From Streptococcus toyakuensis (GTDB lineage: Bacteria > Bacillota > Bacilli > Lactobacillales > Streptococcaceae), in the NCBI RefSeq assembly GCF_024346585.1, contig NZ_AP024523.1, positions 1,187,001 through 1,251,000 on the forward strand: a stretch of 64,000 nt of DNA, read 5' to 3'. The translations under genes and the position numbers were made by a program. The notes beneath the pieces were generated by a model. It was not told the origin of the DNA. It was given only the letters and a program-made list of their open reading frames with translations, and searched no databases. Each line of letters starts with the position of its first letter. Position 1 is the first letter of the stretch. Positions 57,364 through 64,000 of the stretch are shown here, piece after piece.

Positions 57364-57526
57364 ATGAGTCTGGGACAAAAGTCTAGCCTTAAATATAAAA
57401 AGCGAACAAAACGAGTTATCTGAAACTCAGAATTCTGTCTTGTTCGCTTTTTTTGTCTAATCTATCGATTTTTAAAATTTATAATAAAGAATTCCTAAAA
57501 TCAAAATCTTTTTGTCCCAGACTCAT
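57364..57526. repeat. MITE-like element with 17-bp perfect terminal inverted repeats
   Basis: The ends are ATGAGTCTGGGACAAAA (57364-57380) and its exact reverse complement (57510-57526). An inner pair AAAAAGCGAACAA (57397-57409) and TTGTTCGCTTTTT (57440-57452) adds a second hairpin with a T tract. No ORF is inside. The structure could fold in full as RNA and act as a two-way terminator between ribF and smc, which are both on the minus strand. It is not a BOX element. Confidence 0.85.
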
Positions 57527-57536
57527 CGTTTGGTAA

Positions 57537-60500
57537 CTAGTCTACTGTTTCTTCTAAATCTTTTAACTTAACCGAAACAATCTTTGAAACACCCGATTCC
57601 TGCATGGTCACTCCATAGATGGAATCAGCCGCTGCCATGGTCCCCTTACGGTGGGTTACGACAATAAATTGGCTGTCCTTGTCAAAGCGGTTAAGGTAAT
57701 CCCCAAAGCGTTTGACATTGGCTTCGTCTAGCGCAGCCTCTACCTCATCCAAGATAACAAATGGAATAGTCTTGACACGGATAATGGAGAAGAGCAAAGC
57801 AAGAGCTGATAAGGCTTTTTCACCACCACTCATCAGATTAAGAGACTGAATTTTCTTACCTGGTGGTTGAACAGAAATCTCAACCCCAGCTGTCAGCAGG
57901 TCTCCTTCAGTTAAAATGAGGTCCGCCTGACCTCCACCAAACATCTGCTTGAAGGTCACTTTAAAGGACTCACGAATAGCCTCAAAGGTTGATTTAAAGC
58001 GTTCCTTGACCTCATCATTCATCTCTGTAATGGTCTCAAGGAGCAGGTTTTTCGCTGACAATATGTCATTTCGCTGGCTATTGAGGAAATCCAGACGGCT
58101 GTGAACTTCTTCGTACTGGTCAATAGCTTCTATATTGACAGGACCCAGTGAGCGAATAGCCTTCTCTAAGTCCTTCACCTCTTGCTCCGCCAGATTGAGA
58201 TTTTCCAATTCATGCGCCTTTTCTAGTGCTTCAGTATAGCTAATCTGATACTGGTCTGTTAATTGACTTTGTAGATGGCGCAAGCGCTCGCTGACCTTTT
58301 CTTTCTTAGCTTCAGCACGTGTTTGCTTGCGAATCCATTCCTCATTCTGCTGGCGAGCCTGATCCAAATGACTAGCAATGTCATCCAGCTGACCCTCAAT
58401 ATCATCCAACTCAAACTGCTTGCGAATCAAACCTTGTTGGAGATTGGTTTTCTGATTTTTTGCTTCTTCGGCCTGCTGACTGAGCAAATCCGTATCAACT
58501 TTCTCAAGATTGTCAACCTTTTCTTGAAGAAGGCGCTGGATTTCCTCTTGCTCGATATCTAAATTGTCCAATTCCTTGCCTAAACGTTCAATATCTGCAA
58601 CTTCATAACGTTTTTGTCCTTGCAGTTCTGTCTTAAGCAGGCGAACTTGCGCTACCTCTTCCTGTAAGTTTTGATAGCGTTCTTGGATTGCGTTTTTGTT
58701 AGACTTAATTTCTTCAATCTCAGCTTCCAGATTTTGCTTATCACTCGCGATAGTAGCAAGGCGATCTTGGCATTTTTCCTTATCTGCTTGCCAATCACCC
58801 TCAGTAAGACGATTTAATTCCTCTTCTTGAAGTTTCCAAAGAGTTTCTAGCTCTTCAACTTGCTGACTAGTTTGCTGATAAGCGAGAGACAAGCCTTGCT
58901 CCTGAATACGAGCCTGCTCTCCTTGAGATTTGATAGCTTCTAAACTTTCTGTCAATCCAGCCATCTCGTCTTGCAAGTTCTTCAAACTCGCTTCTTCTGA
59001 ACGAAGACTTGCTTCTTCTTCAGCAATTTCTTTTTGTAATTGCTCCAGTTCTGGCTTGATAAAAATGCTGTTATTCTGGCGATTGGCACCACCTGCATAA
59101 GAACCACCTGTGCGCAACTCTGTCCCATCCAATGTCACCATACGAACCTGATAACGAACCTGGCGAGCAGCTGCACGCGCGTGTTCTACGGTATCAAAAA
59201 TAGCCGTCGTAGCTAGCAAGTTCTTGAAAATAGCTTCCAACCTATTATCGAATGTCACCAACTCATCTGCCATGCCCAAAAATCCCGGACTTGCAGCGAT
59301 AGCATCTTGATTCTGGCTAGAAATCGTACGAGCCTTGATCGTTGTCAAAGGAAGGAAAGTTGCACGACCTGCTCTGTTTCGTTTGAGGAAATCAATCGCC
59401 TTGGTTGCCGACTCTTCATCTTCTACGATGATATGCTGACTGCTGGCTCCAAGCGCAATCTCTAGAGCAGTTTGATAATGTACATCAAAGGTCAGGTGCT
59501 CACTAACAGCACCAATAATTCCACCAAGGCGGGCTTTTTCTTGGAGAACACTCTTAACACCTGCATAAAAGTTACTGTGATTTCTAAGGATATTTTCCAA
59601 ACTTTGGGCTCTAGCCTGCTTGTTTTTGAGACTATCCAGACGGTCAAAGAGTTGACTTTGTTGAGCTTGATAGGAAGTTTTCTGTTCCTCTTGCTCCTTG
59701 GCACAGACTTGATAGTCAGCCAATAATTTCTGAACCTGCTCCTTGGCAGTTTCAAGCTCTTCTTTTTGCTGACTCGCCTTTTCTTTAGCTGTAGCCAATT
59801 GTTCTTTGAGTTTTTCTAGTTGATCTGCTTGTTTTTGAGAAAGCTGGCGACTATTTTCCAACTCATTCTCAATACGAGTCAGTTGGTTTGAGACATCCGC
59901 TTCTTCTTGTAAAAGAGCTACAAAGCGTTCACGTAGAAGCTCAATCATCTGATCAGGATCATCTGAAAAAGCTAGTAATTCAGCCTCTAATTGATTCAGT
60001 TTTTGATTATTTTGGACTAGATTTTCCTCTAACAGAGTTAAAGAGCTTTCTTTATCAGATTTTTCTTGGCTGAGTAAATTTCTCTTATCCTCCAAAGCAG
60101 CCAAACGAGCTTGTGCTTCCTGTTGATTCAGGGCTACTTGTTCAGATTCTAATTTCGATAGGGCTAATTTTCTCTCTAAATCACTAATCAGACTGGTCAA
60201 ATCCATCAAACTGCCTTGGTCTTTGGCCATTTCAGCCTGTAAATCTTGGCGTTGCTTTTTAAGAGTATGATTTTCTTCCTCTAATTTTTCACGCTTTTGG
60301 TAATAACTAGTCAATAGTTCCTGAACCTGTGCCAACTCTTCTTCTGTCAAATCTAGTTCAGCCTTATTTTCCTTGATTTGAGCAGCTAAAACATCCAAGT
60401 AAATAGCTTTACGTTGGCCTTCCAAATCTAGAAACTTACGAGCATTTTCAGCTTGCTTCTCAAGAGGCTTGATTTGATTGTCCAACTCATAGATAATGTC

Positions 60501-61076
60501 TTCTAGACGATCCAGATTATCCTGGGTTTGCTGCAGTTTACTCTCAGTTTCTTTTCTGCGAGTCTTGTATTTTAAAACTCCAGCAGCTTCTTCAAAAATA
60601 GCTCGGCGTTCCTCAGGCTTAGAGTTGAAAATCTCCTCAACCTTCCCTTGGGAAATGATAGAGAAGGAATCTCGTCCCAATCCAGTATCCAAGAAAAGGT
60701 CATGAATATCACGCAGACGGACTTTCTTGCCGTCAATCTTGTATTCGCTATCTCCACTGCGATAGATATGACGTTCTACCCTGATTTCTTGACCTGCATC
60801 CTTGATAAATCCGTCATTATTATCCAAAGTCACAACTACAGAAGCATAATTGAGCGGTTTGCGACTTTCTGTTCCAGCAAAGATAACATCCGGCATCTTG
60901 CCACCACGGAGACTCTTGACACTAGACTCCCCCAAAGCCCAACGCAGACTTTCTGTAATATTCGACTTTCCAGATCCATTGGGCCCAACAACTGCCGTCA
61001 CACCTTGGTCAAAGACTACCTTAGTCTTATCAGCAAAAGACTTGAATCCCTGAATTTCGATTTCCTTTAAATACAT
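57537..61076 (-). CDS. smc: Chromosome segregation protein SMC
   Basis: The 1179-residue protein has the Walker [17 protein letters not shown] (near 30), long heptad coiled-coil arms (about 170-500 and 680-1000), a hinge (about 510-670, [17 protein letters not shown] and GGSYAGG), the ABC signature [14 protein letters not shown] and Walker [18 protein letters not shown]. With ScpAB, encoded elsewhere, it compacts the chromosome. Its start overlaps the rnc stop by ten bases, the conserved rnc-smc order. Confidence 0.98.
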   Translation of the reverse strand: MYLKEIEIQGFKSFADKTKVVFDQGVTAVVGPNGSGKSNITESLRWALGESSVKSLRGGKMPDVIFAGTESRKPLNYASVVVTLDNNDGFIKDAGQEIRVERHIYRSGDSEYKIDGKKVRLRDIHDLFLDTGLGRDSFSIISQGKVEEIFNSKPEERRAIFEEAAGVLKYKTRRKETESKLQQTQDNLDRLEDIIYELDNQIKPLEKQAENARKFLDLEGQRKAIYLDVLAAQIKENKAELDLTEEELAQVQELLTSYYQKREKLEEENHTLKKQRQDLQAEMAKDQGSLMDLTSLISDLERKLALSKLESEQVALNQQEAQARLAALEDKRNLLSQEKSDKESSLTLLEENLVQNNQKLNQLEAELLAFSDDPDQMIELLRERFVALLQEEADVSNQLTRIENELENSRQLSQKQADQLEKLKEQLATAKEKASQQKEELETAKEQVQKLLADYQVCAKEQEEQKTSYQAQQSQLFDRLDSLKNKQARAQSLENILRNHSNFYAGVKSVLQEKARLGGIIGAVSEHLTFDVHYQTALEIALGASSQHIIVEDEESATKAIDFLKRNRAGRATFLPLTTIKARTISSQNQDAIAASPGFLGMADELVTFDNRLEAIFKNLLATTAIFDTVEHARAAARQVRYQVRMVTLDGTELRTGGSYAGGANRQNNSIFIKPELEQLQKEIAEEEASLRSEEASLKNLQDEMAGLTESLEAIKSQGEQARIQEQGLSLAYQQTSQQVEELETLWKLQEEELNRLTEGDWQADKEKCQDRLATIASDKQNLEAEIEEIKSNKNAIQERYQNLQEEVAQVRLLKTELQGQKRYEVADIERLGKELDNLDIEQEEIQRLLQEKVDNLEKVDTDLLSQQAEEAKNQKTNLQQGLIRKQFELDDIEGQLDDIASHLDQARQQNEEWIRKQTRAEAKKEKVSERLRHLQSQLTDQYQISYTEALEKAHELENLNLAEQEVKDLEKAIRSLGPVNIEAIDQYEEVHSRLDFLNSQRNDILSAKNLLLETITEMNDEVKERFKSTFEAIRESFKVTFKQMFGGGQADLILTEGDLLTAGVEISVQPPGKKIQSLNLMSGGEKALSALALLFSIIRVKTIPFVILDEVEAALDEANVKRFGDYLNRFDKDSQFIVVTHRKGTMAAADSIYGVTMQESGVSKIVSVKLKDLEETVD

Positions 61077-61765
61077 GAATCCAGCCCTTTCTCAACGGCA
61101 TTTTTGGCAGCTTCCTGCTCTGCTAGTTTCTTAGAACGACCTTGACCTTGACCAATGCTCTTACCTTCAACAAGAACTTCTACTTCAAAAACCTTATCGT
61201 GGGCAGGACCCGTTTCAGAAATTACCTGATAACGAATAGCCACATCCCCATTGACCTGAAGCAACTCTTGGAGATGGGTTTTGTAGTCTGTAATCATCTC
61301 AAATTCGCCTGCTTCAACCTTAGGAATCATGACTTGATAGATAAATTCCTTGACTTTGGCCACATCCTTGTCCAAAAGGAGGGCACCAAGAAAGGCCTCA
61401 AAGGCATCACCAAGAATGGTATCACGATTGCGACCACCAGATTTTTCTTCCCCCTTACCCAGCTTGATAAACTGATCAAACTGACAATCACGCGCAAAAC
61501 CAGCCAAACTCTCCTCACGGACAATCATAGCACGGAGTTTAGATAAGTCACCCTCAGGCTTTTTAGGATATTTTTTATACAGATATTCTGAAATCAATAG
61601 CTGTAGAACAGCGTCTCCTAAAAATTCCAAGCGTTCATTGTGTGAAATTTTTAAGAGGCGGTGCTCATTGGCATAACTCGTATGAGTAAAGGCAGTCTCC
61701 AGTAAATTTTTGTCTGCAAATTCGATTGCAAAATGGTTCTTTAGTACAGTTTGTAATTCTTTCAT
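61067..61765 (-). CDS. rnc: Ribonuclease III
   Basis: The 232-residue endonuclease has the signature [20 protein letters not shown] (near 42-60), acidic metal ligands [14 protein letters not shown], and a C-terminal dsRNA-binding domain (about 155-228). It processes rRNA precursors and cuts structured mRNA and antisense duplexes. It is the first gene before smc, which starts within its last codons. A promoter with TATAAT lies 34 bases upstream. Confidence 0.97.
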   Translation of the reverse strand: MKELQTVLKNHFAIEFADKNLLETAFTHTSYANEHRLLKISHNERLEFLGDAVLQLLISEYLYKKYPKKPEGDLSKLRAMIVREESLAGFARDCQFDQFIKLGKGEEKSGGRNRDTILGDAFEAFLGALLLDKDVAKVKEFIYQVMIPKVEAGEFEMITDYKTHLQELLQVNGDVAIRYQVISETGPAHDKVFEVEVLVEGKSIGQGQGRSKKLAEQEAAKNAVEKGLDSCI

Positions 61766-61799
61766 ACCAACCTCTTTCTAACTGATAACAGTCCTTTTT

Positions 61800-61828
61800 A
61801 TTATATCAAAAAAAGCCCCCTGAGTCAC
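61800..61828 (-). promoter_or_regulatory. Promoter of rnc-smc
   Basis: GTGACT (61823-61828) and TATAAT (61800-61805) are 17 bases apart on the minus strand. Confidence 0.55.
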
Positions 61829-61910
61829 TTTAAAACGGGACTGGAGAGCATTTGGGAATTCTTTAAAAAGAGATTTTCAGTTTTAAGGGCCAATTTAGGG
61901 CTGTGTAAAG

Positions 61911-61936
61911 AAAAAAGCCCTATTAAAGGCTTTTTA
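61911..61936 (-). terminator. Intrinsic terminator of tRNA-Arg
   Basis: On the minus strand AAAGCC pairs with GGCTTT around a seven-base loop, followed by a T tract, about 12 bases past the tRNA 3' end. Confidence 0.8.
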
Positions 61937-61947
61937 GGATGTTTACA

Positions 61948-62019
61948 TCCACCCTGAGGGAATCGAACCCCCATCTCAAGAACCGGAATCTTACGTGATA
62001 TCCATTACACTAAGGGTGG
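61948..62019 (-). tRNA. tRNA-Arg, anticodon CCG
   Basis: The 72-base gene folds as a cloverleaf: acceptor CCACCCT/AGGGTGG with discriminator A, D arm with GTG/CAC, anticodon stem TAAGA/TCTTG with loop TTCCGGT (anticodon CCG, reading CGG), and T arm GGGGG-TTCGATT-CCCTC. The 3' CCA is not encoded. It has its own promoter and terminator, so it is a single tRNA unit. Confidence 0.93.
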
Positions 62020-62030
62020 AAACTTGTTTT

Positions 62031-62059
62031 ATTATAACAGAAATTTGCTCTAATAACAA
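62031..62059 (-). promoter_or_regulatory. Promoter of tRNA-Arg
   Basis: TTGTTA (62054-62059) and TATAAT (62031-62036) are 17 bases apart. The -10 box lies about eleven bases before the mature tRNA 5' end. Confidence 0.7.
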
Positions 62060-62085
62060 GTTTTTTTCTAGTGAGATAGCCCGTC

Positions 62086-63072
62086 TTAGTGGGAAGCATC
62101 CCCATTCCAGATGGAGTTTTTCACGATAACATAATCAACGTGTTTAAGGTCAGCAACCTGACGTCCACCTGCATAAGAAATAGCACTTTGAAGGTCTTGT
62201 TCCATCTCAGTTAAAGTGTCTTGCAGATGACCTTTAGCAGGAAGCAAGATACGTTTGCCTTCCACATTTTTGTAAGCACCTTTTTGATATTGTGAGGCTG
62301 AACCATAATATTCTTTGAACTGTTCACCATCGACTTCAATCGTTTTCCCTGGACTTTCAATATGTCCTGCAAAGAGGGAACCAATCATGACCATGCTAGC
62401 ACCGAAGCGGATAGACTTGGCAATATCACCGTGAGTACGAATTCCTCCATCAGCAATAATCGGTTTACGTGCAGCCTTGGCACACCAACGAAGGGCAGCC
62501 AATTGCCAACCACCTGTACCAAAACCTGTCTTGACCTTGGTGATACAAACCTTACCTGGACCGATTCCGACCTTAGTAGCATCCGCACCAGCATTTTCCA
62601 ATTCACGCACAGCTTCTGGTGTTCCCACATTTCCTGCAATGACAAAGGTATCTGGCAATTCTTTCTTGATGTGTTGAATCATAGAAATCACGCTATCCGC
62701 ATGACCGTGGGCAATGTCAATCGTGATGTACTCAGGAGCATCAGATTTGAGCTGGCTAACGAAATCATACTCATAATCCTTAACACCGACAGAGATAGAA
62801 GCAATAAGCCCTTGCTCATGCATGCGCTTAATAAAAGGAATACGTCCTGCCTCATCAAAACGGTGCATAATGTAGAAGTAACCACCTTTAGCCAGTTGCT
62901 CTGCTACATTTTCATCCAAAATCGTTTGCATATTAGCTGGCACAACAGGTAGTTTAAAGGTGTGATTTCCTAAAGTGACACTTGTATCCGCTTCTGCACG
63001 GCTTTTAATGACACATTTATTTGGAATCAATTGAATATCTTCGTAATCAAAAATTGGAAATTCATTTAACAT
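62086..63072 (-). CDS. guaC: GMP reductase
   Basis: The 328-residue enzyme turns GMP into IMP with NADPH and lets the cell balance guanine and adenine nucleotides. It has the IMPDH/GMPR barrel; [20 protein letters not shown] carries the catalytic Cys (near 178), and [20 protein letters not shown] and GSLFAGH bind phosphate. It lacks the CBS pair found in IMP dehydrogenase. The start follows a leader of about 70 bases with only a poor ribosome site near the ATG. Confidence 0.96.
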   Translation of the reverse strand: MLNEFPIFDYEDIQLIPNKCVIKSRAEADTSVTLGNHTFKLPVVPANMQTILDENVAEQLAKGGYFYIMHRFDEAGRIPFIKRMHEQGLIASISVGVKDYEYDFVSQLKSDAPEYITIDIAHGHADSVISMIQHIKKELPDTFVIAGNVGTPEAVRELENAGADATKVGIGPGKVCITKVKTGFGTGGWQLAALRWCAKAARKPIIADGGIRTHGDIAKSIRFGASMVMIGSLFAGHIESPGKTIEVDGEQFKEYYGSASQYQKGAYKNVEGKRILLPAKGHLQDTLTEMEQDLQSAISYAGGRQVADLKHVDYVIVKNSIWNGDASH

Positions 63073-63143
63073 ATCGATGTCTCGTTTCTTTTGTAATGAC
63101 CTACCTATGCTTGCGCATCTCTACGCCTTTTCCGACGTTTCCT
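63073..63143 (-). promoter_or_regulatory. Structured 5' leader of guaC
   Basis: The estimated transcript leader is about 71 bases. It has a GCAA tetraloop hairpin (ATGC-GCAA-GCAT) and ACG/CGT pairing further upstream; AGGTAGG, the best ribosome-site-like stretch, is about 40 bases from the ATG. It does not match the purine riboswitch pattern. It may control guaC translation. Confidence 0.4.
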
Positions 63144-63149
63144 TAATTA

Positions 63150-63178
63150 ATTATAAATCAAAGTACAGATTTTGTCAA
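63150..63178 (-). promoter_or_regulatory. Promoter of guaC
   Basis: A near-consensus pair: TTGACA (63173-63178) and TATAAT (63150-63155) exactly 17 bases apart on the minus strand. Confidence 0.85.
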
Positions 63179-63227
63179 ATAATTTTATAAATTAAAATAT
63201 AATGTTCGGATTTTTCTTGCGTAAATA

Positions 63228-63260
63228 GAAAAAAGAGGGGAAATTGTTTTCTCCCCACTC
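63228..63260 (-). terminator. Probable terminator of the YrdC-like gene
   Basis: On the minus strand GGGGAGA and TTTCCCC pair around a short loop (one wobble), followed by TCTTTTTTC, ten bases past the stop. Confidence 0.65.
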
Positions 63261-63270
63261 CTTCTCTATT

Positions 63271-64000
63271 CTAATAATACTCACCCTGGCGGTAGTCCCA
63301 TGAGTTAAAGGTGTCTGAAAGGTGCATCATGATTTTATCAATGTCAAGTCCTTTACGAATCACAACTGGTGCTGGTGAAGTTGAGCGAGCTCCTCCTTGT
63401 TCTGGGATGAGTTTGCCGTCCTTATCGACCATAGACACCATCACACCTTGCTCATAGCGAGTTTCAATCGTTTTGTCAGGCTGGATAGAAGCAACGTAGT
63501 CATCTGCCTCGATAACAAGGTCCACTGCTCCTTCGATACGTTCTCCAATACCTTCTACTTTACCACGGTTTCCTTTTCCAGATGGGTTAGCTGATGAGGC
63601 ATAAACCATCTTGCCTTCTTCCCAAAGTTTGGCAGCCAATTGTTCACCAGCTTTACCAAATTTGATAACAAAACAGCTCGTTCCATGCACGTCAGTCATC
63701 AGCTCTTCACGACCATCACCGTATGCTTTGAGTTTTTCAAAAGCTTCTGGTTTCCAAGGAAGGATACAACCAAGAAGAATATCTTCATCCCAATGTTTTT
63801 GGTAGAAGGCTTCAATTTCTGGGTTAAGTTGTGCTAAAGCACGAAGCTCATCCATGCTACCGCAGAGAACAACACCTGGTTTGTTACGGTTACGCTCTTT
63901 GGCTGCGAACTTACGCTCAAGTCCTGCCTTATCGCTGGTCATGATAATGTAACCAACTTTAGTAGGGCAAACGATACATCCGCCCTCACCTTTTAAAATG
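63271..64000 (-). CDS. Sua5/YciO/YrdC family protein, N-terminus cut by window edge
   Basis: The frame is open from the window end to the stop at 63271, about 243 codons; an in-frame ATG at 63942 is not the true start because the family core continues upstream (GGCIVCPTKVGYIIMTSDKA). The fold is the YrdC domain that makes threonylcarbamoyl-AMP for t6A in ANN-decoding tRNAs, or the YciO relative whose role is less clear. The pattern PTKVGY...KERNRNKP, SSANPSGKGN and the C-terminal PAPVVIRKG support it. The KxR/SxN sites of true Sua5/YrdC are only partly evident, so a YciO-like assignment is also possible. Confidence 0.85.
   Translation of the reverse strand, partial: ILKGEGGCIVCPTKVGYIIMTSDKAGLERKFAAKERNRNKPGVVLCGSMDELRALAQLNPEIEAFYQKHWDEDILLGCILPWKPEAFEKLKAYGDGREELMTDVHGTSCFVIKFGKAGEQLAAKLWEEGKMVYASSANPSGKGNRGKVEGIGERIEGAVDLVIEADDYVASIQPDKTIETRYEQGVMVSMVDKDGKLIPEQGGARSTSPAPVVIRKGLDIDKIMMHLSDTFNSWDYRQGEYY

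Noticed and set aside
62021..62067. Hairpin AACTTGTT/AACAAGTT with T tract as a plus-strand terminator
   Set aside because: No plus-strand gene ends there; the same bases serve as the tRNA-Arg promoter on the minus strand.
63100..63125. Five-codon ORF in the guaC leader (ATG CGC AAG CAT AGG TAG)
   Set aside because: It lacks a good ribosome site and its start is part of the tetraloop hairpin, so I see no support for translation.

Overview
The window is a chromosomal segment of a low-GC Gram-positive coccus of the genus Streptococcus, almost certainly the mitis group (S. mitis, S. oralis, S. infantis, S. pneumoniae relatives). The evidence is the vicRKX operon, a MutY without iron-sulfur cysteines, a fused double-binding-domain glutamine-type ABC transporter, niaX-niaR, smc-rnc, and four BOX interspersed repeats, which are a hallmark of this group. 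The species cannot be fixed from the sequence alone.

Layout. 1-4.6 kb: an ABC-F ATPase cut by the window edge, phosphoglucomutase, a thioredoxin-like Bta protein, a voltage-sensor-type potassium channel and a RelBE-like toxin-antitoxin pair. 4.6-8.7 kb: vicRKX (WalRKJ), the essential cell-wall two-component system, then mutY. 8.8-20.5 kb: a housekeeping block (pta, RluA-type pseudouridine synthase, nadK, relQ, CYTH protein, prs, a cysteine desulfurase, two small conserved proteins, rex, a glutamine amidotransferase, radC, pcrA) bracketed by two BOX elements in opposite orientation. 20.5-25.5 kb: fhs, coaBC with a pantothenate-type ECF S component, and niaX-niaR for niacin salvage. 25.4-31.8 kb: a ribose operon (rbsRKDACB) inserted between niaR and mutX and bracketed by a diverged 210-bp direct repeat. 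31.7-44 kb: mutX, an acetyltransferase, a flavodoxin-fold oxidoreductase, uvrB, a CPBP protease, the glutamine-type ABC transporter, zwf, ftsY and two Cof-type phosphatases. 44-48 kb: a VIT1/CCC1-type transporter, a BOX element with all three modules, and a BceAB-type peptide-sensing/resistance exporter with a small ORF and a BceR-type operator upstream. 48.2-51.1 kb: an uncharacterised two-gene cassette placed beside a pspC-like gene and bracketed by a diverged copy of that gene's 3' end. 51.2-57.3 kb: sprT-like, tex, an independent small structured RNA with its own promoter and terminators, a small protein plus YcgR/YcgQ-like membrane pair, and ribF. 57.4-64 kb: a 163-bp MITE-like element, smc, rnc, tRNA-Arg(CCG), guaC with a short structured leader, and a YrdC/Sua5-type protein cut by the window edge.

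The most interesting points are (i) the unrecognised gene pair at 48.4-50.7 kb, whose larger product ends in six FEYEx pentapeptide repeats and carries several hydrophobic helices; (ii) two separate cargo insertions with the same junction architecture, a diverged duplicate of a gene 3' end on one side and the intact gene on the other; (iii) a short unidentified RNA between tex and the 43-residue ORF; and (iv) rbsB, whose lipoprotein signal is out of frame with its only good start by one base at an A7 tract. All statements rest on reading the sequence and on family knowledge; no search was run.
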